Of a stretch of DNA of 64,000 bases, positions 33,187-44,366 are shown one piece after another (the stretch's first letter is position 1; the number at the start of each line of letters is the position of its first letter). The position numbers were made by a program, and so were the translations under genes. The stretch is from Leptobrachium leishanense (lineage: Eukaryota > Chordata > Amphibia > Anura > Megophryidae), in the NCBI GenBank assembly GCA_009667805.1, contig CM019065.1, positions 154,478,101-154,542,100 on the forward strand, written 5' to 3'. The notes beneath the pieces were generated by a model. The model was not told the origin of the DNA, did no database searches, and saw only the letters and a list, made by a program, of their open reading frames with translations.

Positions 33187-34092
33187 CAGGGTTATTCAAA
33201 GAGAATCGAAAAGTCACCGCACGTTCGGTGACTTTTCGTTCTCTTCAATTCTGCACGATTTGGCGATCCCATTTTGGCGACCCTGCGGTGTATTCAGCAA
33301 GCACCACAGGGCCGTCGAAGTGCAGGGAAAAGCTGCCGCAAATCTGCCGAACACTCACTGCAAAACCTGGCGAATGCACACCGAAAACATCTGGATTAAC
33401 CCCGCCAAACACGATGGAGAAACCCGAGCAGGAGCCGATCACACGCAGAGCAGCCGCCGGAAAAAGCCGACACCGCAGACGAATGGAGTGAAAAAAAAAA
33501 CTGTTTGCTTGAATGTTTGAAAAGTGAAACGCTGTTGGCAAAGAAACTATTGAGCAAAAATGTCTGAAATTTACATATGAGGTCCAGGGAATGATAATAA
33601 AAAGGGCTGTTACAGAAAAAAGAACAAACGTTTAAAAACAAAAATAAAAAATAAAAACATTTTGCCAAATAAATCCTGAAAAATGCTTAAAAGATCCTAA
33701 AAAAAACATAAAAATGAATAATCTTTTAACTGCTAAATATTATAATAAACGGTTTATTAGATATTGAATTAAAATGGGAATATTTTTAACATTGAAGCCT
33801 ATGGGATTCGTCTGAATAAATCTGCCGCATGAAGCCACCGAATGGCAGGGCAATTTGGCAACTTTTCACTGCTGGTTTTTGTTCTCTGAATAGACGAAGC
33901 ATTGCTTCTCTATGGGGTTTTCACTGCCCTCGAACAGGCACCAAACAGGCACCGTATGTGCAGGCAATTCGCCAACATTTGGCGAATTGCCTGCTCTCTG
34001 GATAGCCGAATGGCCAAGAAAGGTAACCGAACGCTGATTTTCAGCGTTCAGTTACTTTTCGGCAGCCATTCGGATCTCTTTGAATAACCCTG
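33187..34092. mobile_element. CAGGGTTATTCAAAGAG element, about 900 bp (copy 1)
   Basis: Begins CAGGGTTATTCAAAGAGAAT and ends CTCTTTGAATAACCCTG. A left subterminal hairpin (cgaaaagtcaccg / cggtgacttttcg) and two right subterminal hairpins (caggcaattcgcca / tggcgaattgcctg; ggtaaccgaacgctga / tcagcgttcagttac) are present. The interior is AT-rich with taataaaaagggctgttacag and tatgggatt words common to all copies. No transposase. The target duplication is not clear for this copy. Confidence 0.8.
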
Positions 34093-34780
34093 CAAGCGTT
34101 AAAGTTTTTCGCACGCAAATCACCGCTGGAATTACAATCCTCGCGCGTCTTTTCATCCGCCGATCAATACCACGCGCAAACAGGACGCGGCAAATGCTCG
34201 CTCAGTACCGTCTCGCGCAAAAACCAGTGTGCGAACATTTTTTTTCTCACGATTCAGCCAATCAGAATTAAGAACCACAATTATCTCACGTTAAGAAATT
34301 GCACCTGCCACAGTCAATCTGAGCATATACAGTATGCTGCAGCAATAATAAATGCACACACAACTTCTCCATTTTATTGGTTTGGTATGAGTAGAATGTG
34401 TAACTATACTTTGCTGCATTTTCCTTTTGGGCTGGTGTATTTGGTTTCGGCCAGGTCGGTCAGATTTTGCCATTAACACCAGCTTTTTGCAGTTGCTAAA
34501 ATTATACGCGCAAAGGCTATGCAGTAATTACTGCGAATAGATTGTAATACCATCCTCGTACCAGCGCACATTCGCATTTGCGCTCACAATGTTAAGTATA
34601 GGACGCGCGCAGTACAGTAAGCTCGTGCAGGGTTCGTGCAGGTTCACCCGCGGTAGACGATTGCGCGCGGTTGTTGCGCTGACTATGTAATACAGAATTA
34701 GGCGCAAATGGTTTTACCTCACGCGTCAATGTTTTTTTGCGCCAGCGAAAACGTTTGCGTGAAGATTGTAATTTAGTCCT
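34093..34780. mobile_element. GGGCTCTATTAAAT-type element (diverged copy)
   Basis: Shares the interior of the element at 46960-47662: gattcagccaatcagaatta, gctgcagcaataata, gggctggtgtatttggtttc and gcgccagcg at the right. The left end is lost next to the CAGGG element. The right end reads tgtaatttagtcct. Confidence 0.65.
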
Positions 34781-34782
34781 AA

Positions 34783-35679
34783 GGCTAGGGTCAGACGAGC
34801 GTGATTTCTACGGACTGTACATCCGTGCACAAGGGCGTACGTCAGTACGGAAGACACAGTAGTGGCCACACAGTCCGTTTATTCACTGACGTGTATATTT
34901 TTACGGATGTAGAAGGGAAAATAAAATAAAAAGCAAAACCATTATGTCCGTGAAAAATGCTGGATGTATAAATGCAGTCCGTCTGACCACGTTCCATCAC
35001 TCACACACAAAGCTATGCAGACGTTGCGGACGCAGCGCACTTTGTGCGGCCGTTCTAGGGGTTGTACGTTCTTGCCTGCCTTGCATCTGTGGGCCGCAGC
35101 CGTGGTGCGTCCGCAGTTCAGTACAGACGTACTTCATGTAATGGGCTTGGATGGGCTGTCATGCTATCACGGACGTACTTTTAGGCTGGGGTCAGACGAA
35201 CGCAGTGTTAACGTCCGTGTTGCCGCACATAAGTACGTCCGTGATAGCATACAATTGTGTTAAATGGAGACCCACACACAAAGTACGTCCGCACAGAAGT
35301 GCGGGGGCTGACGGACGCTGCAAACGGACGCAGGTTAGGCAAGAACGTAATACTGCTAGAACGGACGTGCAGAGTGCGCCACATCTGCAACGTCCGCATA
35401 GCTTTGTGTGTGAGTGATGGAGTGTGGTCAGACGGACTGCATTTATACATCCAGCATTTTTGACGGACAGAATGTTTTTTCATTTTAATTTATTTTCCCT
35501 GCTACATCAGTCAAAAAATACGTCAGTGAAAAAAAACGGACTGTGTGGCCACTACCTTGTCGTCAGTCAGAAAGTACGTCCGTACTGCACGGACGCACAG
35601 TCCGTACAAAATGCGCTCGTCTGACCCTAGCCTTAGGCGCAATCACGGACGTGAACACTACACTCGTCTGACACCAGCC
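34783..35679. mobile_element. Harbinger-like MITE of the GGCTAGGG group, interrupted by a sister copy
   Basis: Outer left end GGCTAGGGTCAGACGAGCG (after TAA, 34780-34782). The outer right end, ctgacaccagcc, finishes at 35679 before TTA. The element is split at 35183 by the copy 35184-35632. Its interior repeats tacgtccgt and gtgcggc words. Confidence 0.75.
35184..35632. mobile_element. Harbinger-like MITE inserted in its own relative
   Basis: 449 bp with ends GGCTGGGGTCAGACGAACGC and CTGACCCTAGCC and a perfect TTA duplication (35181-35183, 35633-35635). In inverse orientation it matches the 449-bp copy at 62814-63262, defining a subfamily distinct from the 425-bp copies. Confidence 0.82.
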
Positions 35680-35707
35680 TTAGTGTTGAATAAAAAAGGT
35701 CCTTTAA

Positions 35708-36132
35708 GGCTAGGGTCAGACTGAGGCAGTGCGAACGCGCGTGCAGCCGCACTTAATCACGGCCGCACTAGCAGCAGATGCCGGGCAATGACGGCCAATA
35801 TACGAAGTACGGTCGCACAAAAGTCCGGCTGCGCAACGCAAGTGGAAAATGAACGCATTTTTTCGAGAACGTGAAACCGCAGGTACTGACGTACAGAGTG
35901 CGCTGCGTCTGCTAGCGGCGTGTGTGTGTGATTAGGAGACGTCAGACGCTGCTAATGTCCGGCCAACATAACGTCCAGACACAAAAAGTGTTTTATTGAT
36001 GATCCGTACAAAATCACGGACGAAAATGCGCATAGTATGACCGCTATCGCGTATTCTGTGAAAAAATGCGTCCATTCGTTCGAACGCACTTTTTCACAGA
36101 CAACATAAAAATGCGTTCGTCTGACCCTAGCC
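35708..36132. mobile_element. PIF/Harbinger-like MITE, 425-bp subfamily
   Basis: Perfect TAA duplication (35705-35707, 36133-36135). Ends GGCTAGGGTCAGAC and CTGACCCTAGCC. It is inverted relative to the copy at 36746. Confidence 0.87.
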
Positions 36133-36269
36133 TAAAATATAATAAAAAGGTCTTTAAAAAAAAAAAGGTCACTAAAAAATACAAAAATGTCTCATAAAAA
36201 TAAAAAGGGTTTTTGCAAAAATAAAAAGAATATACGGTCTTTAAAATAAAAAATGAAAAAAAGATCTAT

Positions 36270-36580
36270 TACCTTTTTAAATTGAAACCTATGGGATTCC
36301 CCTGTCGAATTGAAACACCGAAAACCAGGGCATTTCACCGGAATTTCGGTGCAATTCGGCATTCTGTGAATAGAAGATACGATAGTCTTCTATGGGACAA
36401 TTTCGGCGCTGCCAAATTGCAGAGAATTGCCCTGTATTTCACTGTCAGTTTGCCTGTATTTGGCGAATTGACAGCTTTGTAATTACACAATTTAACCTGA
36501 AATTGCAGCGAATGATGAACTTCACTGTTCAGCGCAATTTGGGGCCAATTCAGATGTTAATGAATAGCCCCAATATATTC
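36270..36580. repeat. Fragment of a GGGGTTATTCAAAGA-related element
   Basis: Words attgaaacctatgggattcc, aatttcggtgcaattcggc and agtcttctatggga, ending gaatagcccc. The same modules appear in inverse order at 50810-51000 and next to 44872. Related in design to the CAGGG elements but with different sequence. Confidence 0.45.
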
Positions 36581-36745
36581 TGTCACCGAGTCTTGATAAG
36601 GTTTATCGAATAATGCCATTTTTAGTTTACCTTGCACATTAAACCTCTTTCCTGCTTCCGGTTCTTTCTGTAATCTGAGGTGTGTTTAGTTTGGCAGCAG
36701 CTGTTGTACTTTGAAGCGAGGCTGGTTGCTGCAGCAGCACCACTA

Positions 36746-37170
36746 GGCTAGGGTCAGACGAACGCATTTTCGCGTTGTCTGTGAAAAAGTGCGTTCGAAC
36801 GAATGGACGCATTTTTTCACGGAATACGCGATAGCGGTCATACGATGCGCCTTTTCGTCCGTGATTTTGTACGGATCATCAATAAAACCCTTTTTGTGTC
36901 TGGACTTTATGTTGGCCGGACATTAGCAGCGTCTGACGTCTCCCAACCACGCACACACGCCTCTAGCGGACGCAGCGCACTCTGTACGTCCGTACTAGAG
37001 GTTTGACGTTCTAGAAAAAATGCGTTCGTTTGCCACTTGCGTTGCGCGGACGAACTTTCATGCGGCCGTACTTCGTGTGTTCCCCGGCATTGGACGTCAT
37101 TTGCTGCTAGCACGGCCGTGATTTCGTGCGTCTAAACGTACGTTAAAACTGCTTTCGTCTGACCCTAGCC
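36746..37170. mobile_element. PIF/Harbinger-like MITE, 425-bp subfamily
   Basis: Nearly identical to 9800-10225. Ends GGCTAGGGTCAGACGAACGC and CTGACCCTAGCC. Flanks CTA and TAA do not match exactly. Confidence 0.85.
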
Positions 37171-37733
37171 TAAACCGTCCTGCAGCAACTTGGCCTGGAG
37201 CTGCAATGACCTCAGACTCTAATGGTCAGTAGCCAACGGGGAGGGCTGGCAAGAGAGACAGGGTGGCAGAACTGCCCCCTGGGCCACAAGTATATAGGGC
37301 CTGTGAGCCACAACTTCATAGTCCCATTCCCAATTAAATACAATGTGGGGTGCATGGGGCTGTCTATACACACAGCAGTGCAGGAAAAAGGCTGCCATGG
37401 GGCTAAATTACTCTCTAATAGAGGGGTTATAGGGATTATTTAGCACCAATAAAATGTACATAAATTTATTTTCACTGAAGTACTTTGGGACACAATAAAA
37501 TTATAATCTGTTGTAAGGATATTTAATTCATAGCTAACATACACAAATAATATAAATTATATATATAATGAGAAAAGCAGGAAACTGTGGACTCGCAGTC
37601 ACTTAGGAACTGAACAGGCCTCTGCTGTCAGTCAGTCGCTCTCCCCTCCTCAGCACTGACTATAGTCCCCATCCCCTGCTGTGAACACAGAAGCACAAGA
37701 GTCAGTAGTTGCTTGAAGGCTATTGAATACATA
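37171..37733. other. Intergenic sequence, no recognised element
   Basis: The flanks of the MITE at 36746 (ctgcagcagcacc / gtcctgcagcaac) suggest that it entered a short inverted repeat. Nothing else was recognised. Confidence 0.35.
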
Positions 37734-38387
37734 CAGGGTTATCCAAAGAGAGTCGAAAAGTCACCGCACGTTCGGTGACTTTTAGTTCTCTTCAATTCGG
37801 TTCCTTTTGCCGATCCCATTTCGGCGACCCTGCGGTGTATTCAGCAAGCACCAAATCTGAAATTTGCACAGGAGGTCCAGGGAATGATAATAAAAAGGGC
37901 TGTTACAGAAAAAATAAGTAAACTTAAATTTTTTTAAAAAAAAATCGGACTTTTAGAAAAAAAATAAAAAATCAGAAAAATGCTTAAAGTATCCTAAAAA
38001 ATCTATAAATAAAGAGACTCTTTGCTGCAGAATATTATAACGAACGGTTTATTAGATATTGAATTAAAACGGGAATATTTTTAACATTGAAGTCTATGGG
38101 ATTCTCCTGAATAAATTTGCCGAATTAAACCACCGAATGGCAGGGCATTAGGGGAACCTTTCACTGTTGGTTTGTGTTCTCTGAATAGCCGAAGCAGTGC
38201 ATCTTCATGGGGTTTTCACTGCCCTCGAACAGGCACCGAACAGGCACAGTATGTTCAGGCAATTCGCCAGGATTTGGCGAATTGCCTGCTCTCTGGATAG
38301 CCGAATGGCCAGGAAAGGTAACCGAACGCTGATTTTCAGCGTTCGGTTACCTTTCTCAAGCAATTCGGAGCTCTTTGGATAACCCTG
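37734..38387. mobile_element. CAGGGTTATTCAAAGAG element (copy 2, internally deleted)
   Basis: 654 bp with perfect ATA duplication (37731-37733, 38388-38390). Relative to copies of about 900 bp it lacks the left-central block after agcaagcacca. Both right subterminal hairpins are intact (ggtaaccgaacgctga / tcagcgttcggttacc). Confidence 0.85.
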
Positions 38388-38454
38388 ATAGGATCAACTC
38401 CATAACAGGATCAAGCCTTGCAGCCCTGAGGGCACTAACTGCACTCAGCGAGGT

Positions 38455-38545
38455 GGCCAGACGGGCGTTAGAGTGGAAGGAACATCCACTCACGGACATT
38501 CCTTCCGCTCTTAAAAACGCTCGTCTGACCCCAGCCATAAACCTC
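38455..38545. repeat. Short Harbinger-like MITE with ggaacatcc hairpin
   Basis: From ggccagacgggcgttagag to ctcgtctgaccccagcc, with a central hairpin gagtggaaggaac / gttccttcc-type. Compact relative of the fragment at 30590. Confidence 0.5.
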
Positions 38546-38749
38546 TCGTTGCATTTCATAAACTGAAGAATGGGGCTGAGAGGATATGGAACACAACCCT
38601 TATATGCTAGTGGCCCAGGGTGCAACAGTCCTACTGCCCCCTTGTCAGCCCTCCCTGGAATTGATGGCATTTCTTGCAAGTTGCACATAAAAGAGGCTAT
38701 TAGTCTGAAAACGTGCACCTGTACTGGCCAATCTGCATGTTGCCTGCGA

Positions 38750-39175
38750 TATCCTTTCAGAGGTGGGGTTGCCATATTGGATTGGTCTTGCTGTCTTGGA
38801 CAAATATTACTATTTCATGCAGCAGAGGGGCGCATGGGCGCGCAAGGCATGCATGGGCGTGGTGACGTCAGAAAGGGCATTCCCCCCTAGCTGCCCTATG
38901 GAAATCCCAATGGTGGAGATGGGGGTCGGGGTTCCTTTGGATTCCTGTATCTCCCGATCCATGGCAGCTAGAGCGCCAGCTGGGCAGGGATATCCTAATA
39001 TAGGGGATAGTTGGGTAATTTGGACCCCCTTATCTCCTGAACCGTAAAAGATACTGGGTCATGCTTGGTGTCATTGGAAAGGTCAGAGCATGGCGTTTCC
39101 AATGATTCCAAACAAGACCAGCTTATTTGTAAAAATAAAATAAAAATTATTATTTTTAATTTGTTTGTTTTTTAA
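38750..39175. repeat. Fragment related to the piggyBac-type elements
   Basis: The words cctatctcccgatccatggcagctag and ttggtgtcattggaaaggtcagagcatggc match the interior of 39176-40278 in the same orientation. It appears to be an older relative upstream of that element. Confidence 0.45.
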
Positions 39176-40278
39176 CCACTTGGCTGCTAAGGACGCGCTC
39201 ATCTTGGATGTCAGCCCAGCACTCGGGAGCCCGGCGGGGACATTAGATGTCATCGCGGCGATGCGATGACATCTAATTCAGGCGCCCCCCCCCGCATGTG
39301 CGGAGGAGGCGACTGAAAGGGAGGGGGGGAGGTCCTTCGGACCTCTCTCCCTCCCGATCGGCGGCGTTGCGGGGGTTAACCCAGGCACCATTTGGAAGGG
39401 CACAGCCTGCCCTTCCAAATGGTACCTGGCATTAACCCCTGGGGTGCCGGATCACGAATCGGCGCTGAAAAGCGCCGGTTTGTGATCCTTTCCCGGAGCT
39501 GGCCGAAATCTTGGATGTCGGCCAAGCCTCCGGGAACTCCCCCTGAGGACTGGCGTCATCGTGCATAGCACGATGACGCCAGTCCTGGAGTTAAGCCCTA
39601 GCTGCCACCAACGGTGGAGATAGGGAGTTCATTGGAACCCCCTATCTCCCGATCCGTGGCAGCTAGGGGTTAAAGTTTGGTACTGTTGGATCGGCCAGAG
39701 CATGGCCGTTCCAACGATACCAAACACGACTGTGAAAATTTTTGTAAAAAAAATAAAAATTAAAATAAAAATTAAAAAAAATTAAAAAAAATTACATTTT
39801 TTTTTTCTTTTTTTTGGTTTGTTAGTGTAGCAATATTGTTCCCATTTCAATTATAATGTGAACAATGATGCTGCACTAACGATTTTTGTATGCGGTGCGT
39901 TTGTTAAAAATCGTGTAATTTTCCCCCAAAAAAAATGTAACGAGACCCCATCTCTAATTTTTTTAACAAGCGCACCCCATACAAAATATAACCGCAATTG
40001 TTCGCATGTTAAAATGTGAAAAAAAAACACTTTACGCATTGTAAATTATTTAAAATACATATTTTATTGCATTTTTTGTTATAATATACAGACAGGTCAT
40101 GACGTATACATATAATAATGACATATTATGAATCTACCGAGTCTGACGGAAAGAACGATATATAATATGTCTGGGTCATATACTAAAATAAGCCTTCAAA
40201 ACACGTTTAAACATGATGAGCAAAACCGGTAAAAATGACCTCAGCACAGAGGTGTGAAAAGCCTCAGCAGCGAAAGGG
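39176..40278. mobile_element. piggyBac-type non-autonomous element (copy A)
   Basis: 1103 bp between TTAA target sites (39172-39175, 40279-40282). Ends CCACTTGGCTGCTAAGGACG and CTCAGCAGCGAAAGGG, a shared CC.YTT.GCTGCT end similar to vertebrate piggyBac/Looper termini. Several internal inverted repeats (gatgacatctaatt; ttggaagggcacagcctgcccttccaaatgg-type; gaccggcgtcatcgtg/cacgatgacgcc). No ORF. Confidence 0.8.
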
Positions 40279-40411
40279 TTAATAATGCAGCACTATTGTT
40301 CATTTTTTAATTATAATGTTAATGATGATCAGTACTTTTTTTCTGGAAAAATAGGTGGGGTACTCTCACGCCCAGGGAAAAACTGATTATTATGACGATT
40401 TTTCCGCCCCC

Positions 40412-41025
40412 AGCTCACATGGATATGGATATATTGCCCCAGGCCAGCTCACATGGATTTATTGCCCCAACTCACATGGATATATTGCCCCAGCTCACAC
40501 ATGGATATATTGCCCCAGCTCACATGGATATATTGCCCCAGCTCACATGGATATATTGCCCCAGGCCAGCTCACATGGATTTATTGCCCCAACTCACATG
40601 GATATATTGCCCCAGCTCACACATGGATATATTGCCCCAGCTCACACATGGATATATTGCCCCAGCTCACATGGATATATTGCCCCAGCTCACATGGATA
40701 TATTGCCCCAGGCCAGCTCACATGGATTTATTGCCCCAACTCACATGGATATATTACCCCAGCTCACACATGGATATATTGCCCCAGCTCACATGGATAT
40801 ATTGCCCCCAGCTCACATGGATATATTGCCCCAGCTCACATGGATATATTGCCCCAGGCCAGCTCACATGGATATATTGGCCCAAGCCAGCTCACATGGA
40901 TATATTGCCCCAGCTCACATGGATATATTGCCCCAGACCAGCTCACATGGATATATTGCCCCAGGCCAGGACACATGGATATATTGCCCCAGGCCAGCTC
41001 ACATGGATATATTGCCTCAGCTCAC
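40412..41025. repeat. Minisatellite, 24-bp unit, about 25 copies with higher-order structure
   Basis: The basic unit is CAGCTCACATGG followed by ATATATTGCCCC. Variants with ggccagctc and ggatttattg form blocks that recur at about 40441, 40563 and 40710, showing amplification of several units together. Long open frames in all three plus frames are a consequence of the unit length being a multiple of three. Confidence 0.95.
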
Positions 41026-41070
41026 CTCTGCCAGGCCCCTCCGAGTCATTGCCGGCCGCCGCGTTCTTTC

Positions 41071-41216
41071 CTTCTACGAGTGACCGCCTGCATGAATATC
41101 TGCCGCTCATCTGGGATCCATACACTAGCCAGCCATGATCTCGCGAGATCGCGGCTGGCTGGTGGATGGATCCCAGGTGAGCGGCAGATATCCATGTCGG
41201 CGGCTGCTCGTAGAAG
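41071..41216. repeat. GC-rich palindrome centred exactly on TCTCGCGAGA
   Basis: Arms run from cttctacgag (41071) to ctcgtagaag (41216), with matching inner blocks gccgctcatctgggatcc / ggatcccaggtgagcggc and ccagcca / tggctgg. The dyad centre coincides exactly with the centre of TCTCGCGAGA (41139-41148). Confidence 0.85.
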
Positions 41217-42180
41217 AAAAGAACGTGGCGGCCGCTGGATCTGGCCCTGCGCTGACCAGACAGCTCCGGATACGGAGTCCGAGAGTCCGATACTGGAGCT
41301 GTCAAAAATTAAAAAGCAAAGGGCGGCTGGCGATGAGGTGTCGGTACGGCATACCGGCGCTCACCGCCTCAATAAAAGCCCTGATGATGATGCTGCACTA
41401 ACTCACCTTCTCATTTCCCATGATGTCAGCAAGTTTGAAGGCGATGACTTTAATGCGTTATTACGCATTGGTACACCCAAGGAGCCCCGGTGGTACTTTA
41501 GAACCGTACATCTCTGATTTTTACTCCACACAAGGTCAATTGAGGTGTCATTCGAAAGGTCAGAGTTTGGCCCTTCTAATTATACCAAACATGACCATGT
41601 AAATTGTAAAAGGGAAAAAAAAACCACAAACATAGAAGAATTTTTTCCTTTTATTTTTTGTTCCAAAACAATGGCATTGTCCATTTGTCACATATAAAAT
41701 GGGCAACACCACTGCTGTTACTCACCTCATTTTCCACACCATGAGCAAGGTCAGTGTTTTATACATAGTCATTTTATTCATAAAACACAATGCTCCATAT
41801 AGAAGTGAAAATTTTCATCCTTTCAGTATAATTAAAATCGCGTATTTTCTCAGAACAATACAGTAAAAGTTTTCCATTTATAATATTTTTTAACTAGAGT
41901 ACCCCATAGAATATATAACCACAAAGGCTTCAATGATAAAATGTGAAAAAAATATTTTTACACACTGTAAATTATTGAAATCTGAATGGAAATTCACATG
42001 ACGTATACACACAATAATGATATATTATGAATCTGCCGAGTCTGCTAAAAATAAGGATGTATAATTTGTCTGGGTCCTACAATTAAACATGACTTCAAAT
42101 CACTTTAAAGCATGATGAGCACAAAATGGTCAAAATGAGCTCAGTACACAGAGGTGAATTGGCTCAGCAGTGAATGTGTT

Positions 42181-43069
42181 AAAACTTTAAAATGTGATCC
42201 AGCTGCTATCCCCTTTCCAACAAACAAGCCTCCACGTTTTCTTTAACCAGCACCGTACTGCAACCTGCCTGCCTGTCATTGCATGTGTAAAGTCTACTGG
42301 TGCAGTACCACAAGTTATCCACAAGATGTCAGTGCAGTGGTGAACGGCAGAGTGCAATCTATGCTCCTATCACACATGCTGAAACTCATTTTTACTTCTT
42401 TAATTTACACATTACACTGACTTTGAGTTGAATGAGAGAAATTATAAGTGTGATGAAAATATTAGTGCTCAGAATACAATGCTCCTGTTTGTTGAAAGTA
42501 ATCATCCTTTCCAAATGGATCCTTTTTAACCTGAAAAAGTATTAAATATTAAACCTTCCTTCCACATACATTGTACAAGGGGATTATATAATATTATTTT
42601 ATATTAGTTGGTTTGTTTATATTTTATACAGCAGGAAAGGGCTTTTTTAGTTTGACCTAAGCCCTAAAGCATGGGTCAGCAAGGCCCCTCCACAGGCCCG
42701 GATTAAGATCTCTATGGGCCTGGAGCTGAATAGTTTTTTTTTTTTTTGTAATTTAGTGAAATGAAAACATATTTTTGGTTATTTAATAGTGCAGATACAG
42801 GTATATCTAACCAGGCAGATACTGTGTGATTAATTTTTAATTCAGATTTCAATCATTTAAAGAGTTTTTTTTTTTTTTCCATTTTATCATCCAAACCTTT
42901 TGTGGTTATATATTATATAGGGCATTCTTGTTAAAAAAAATGTGAAATGAGGACCTGTAACTGCATTTTTCTGAGAAAATATACAATTTTAACCAAAAAA
43001 TTTTTTTAAAAATGAAATATTTCCCTTGTGCTTTGGAACATGTTTTTTTTTTACGAATAATATGACTAT
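42181..43069. other. AT-rich intergenic sequence
   Basis: Includes ggcccggattaagatctctatgggcctgg near 42690, whose inverse wording occurs near 44750. No exon. Confidence 0.35.
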
Positions 43070-44366
43070 CAGGGTAATTCAAAGAGATTCGAAAAGTCAC
43101 CGCACGTTCGGTGACTTTTTGTTCTCTTCAATTCGGTTCCTTTTGCCGATCCCATTTCGGTGACCCTGCGGTGTATTCAGCAAGCACCACAGGGTCCCGA
43201 ATTGCAGGGAAAGGTCACCGCAAACCTGACGAAAACGCCGAAAACCCGCAAAAACATCTGGATTAACCTGCCAAAAACCCGAGGAGCCGATCACAGCCGC
43301 CGGAAAAATCAGAGACCGCAGAAGAGGCAGTGAATAAGGCTAGGGTCAGACGAAAGCATTTTTCCCCGCGAACGTGAAAAAGTGCGTCCGAACGCATTGA
43401 CGTATTTTTTCACGGAATGCGCAAAAATCGGTCAGACAACGCGCATTTTCGGGCGTGATTTTGTACGGATCGTCAATAAAACTCTTTTTGTGTCTGGACG
43501 TTATGTTGGCTGGACATTAGCAGTGTCTGACATCTCCTAATCACACACACACGCCGCTATGCCGCAGCTGCGCACTCAGTACGTCAGTACTAGCGGTTCA
43601 GCGTTCTCAGAAAAATGCGTTCAAATTCCACTTGCGTTGCATGGCCGGACTTTTGTGCGGCCGTACATCGTATATTGGCCGTCATTGCCCGTCATCTGCT
43701 GCTAGTGCGGCCGTAATTATGTGCGCCAGAACGCACGTTAAAAGTGCGCTGGTCTGACCCCAGCCTAAATTAGGAAAACAGTTTGCATGAACGATTGAAA
43801 AGTGAAACGCTGTTTGCAAAGAAGCTACTGAGCGAAAATGTCTGAAATTTACACATGAGGTCCAATGAATGATAATAAAGAGGGCTGTTACAGAAAAAAT
43901 AAGTAAACTTAAAAAAAAGAAAAAAATCAGACTTTTAAAAAAAAAACAAATCCAGAAAAATGCTTAAAATATCCTAAAAAATCTATAAATAAAGAGACTC
44001 TTTACTGCAGAATTTTATAATGAACGGTTTATTAGATATTGAATTAAAACAGGAATATTTTTAACATTGAAGCCTATGGGATTCTCCTGAATAAATCTGC
44101 CAAACTAAACCACCGAATGGCAGGGCATTAGGGGAACCTTTCACTGCTGGTTTGTGTTCTCTGAATAGCCGAAGCAGTGCTTTTCATGGGGATTTCACTG
44201 CCCTCGAACAGGCACCGAACAGGCACCGTATGTGCAGGCAATTCGCCAGGATTTGGCGAATTGCCTGCTTTCTGGATAGCCGAATGGCCAAGAAAGGTAA
44301 CCGAACGCTGATTTTCAGCGTTCAGTTACCTTTCTCAAGCAATTCGGATCTCTTGGAATTACCCTG
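43070..44366. mobile_element. CAGGGTTATTCAAAGAG element (copy 3) with nested MITE
   Basis: Perfect TAT duplication (43067-43069, 44367-44369). Without the nested 43338-43765 element it is about 866 bp. Same terminal and subterminal hairpins as the sister copies. Confidence 0.85.
43338..43765. mobile_element. PIF/Harbinger-like MITE inside CAGGG copy 3
   Basis: Perfect TAA duplication (43335-43337, 43766-43768). Ends GGCTAGGGTCAGACG and CTGACCCCAGCC. 428 bp. It inserted after the CAGGG element. Confidence 0.87.

Larger units (their letters stand above)
40283..42180. mobile_element. Composite piggyBac-related region holding minisatellite and palindrome
   Basis: The right end ...gctcagcagtgaatgtg/ttaa (about 42180) and the interior words gcagcactattgttc, ggtcagagtttggcccttctaattataccaaacatgacc match copies A and B, so a third, diverged copy underlies this region. 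It contains the minisatellite at 40412-41025 and the palindrome at 41071-41216. Direct left boundary not determined. Confidence 0.45.

Noticed and set aside
33177..33541. Frames of 86-104 codons on both strands, similar ones at 46193 and 49079
   Set aside because: All lie in the CAGGG elements and recur with them. Frames are not conserved between copies and no transposase motif is present.
40412..41025. CRISPR-like array
   Set aside because: Units are contiguous without unique spacers, in a vertebrate genome. It is a minisatellite.
40355..41517. Three overlapping long open frames (repeated MDILPQ / WIYCP / GYIAP)
   Set aside because: The unit of the minisatellite is 24 bp, so all frames remain open. 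No codon bias or conserved start.
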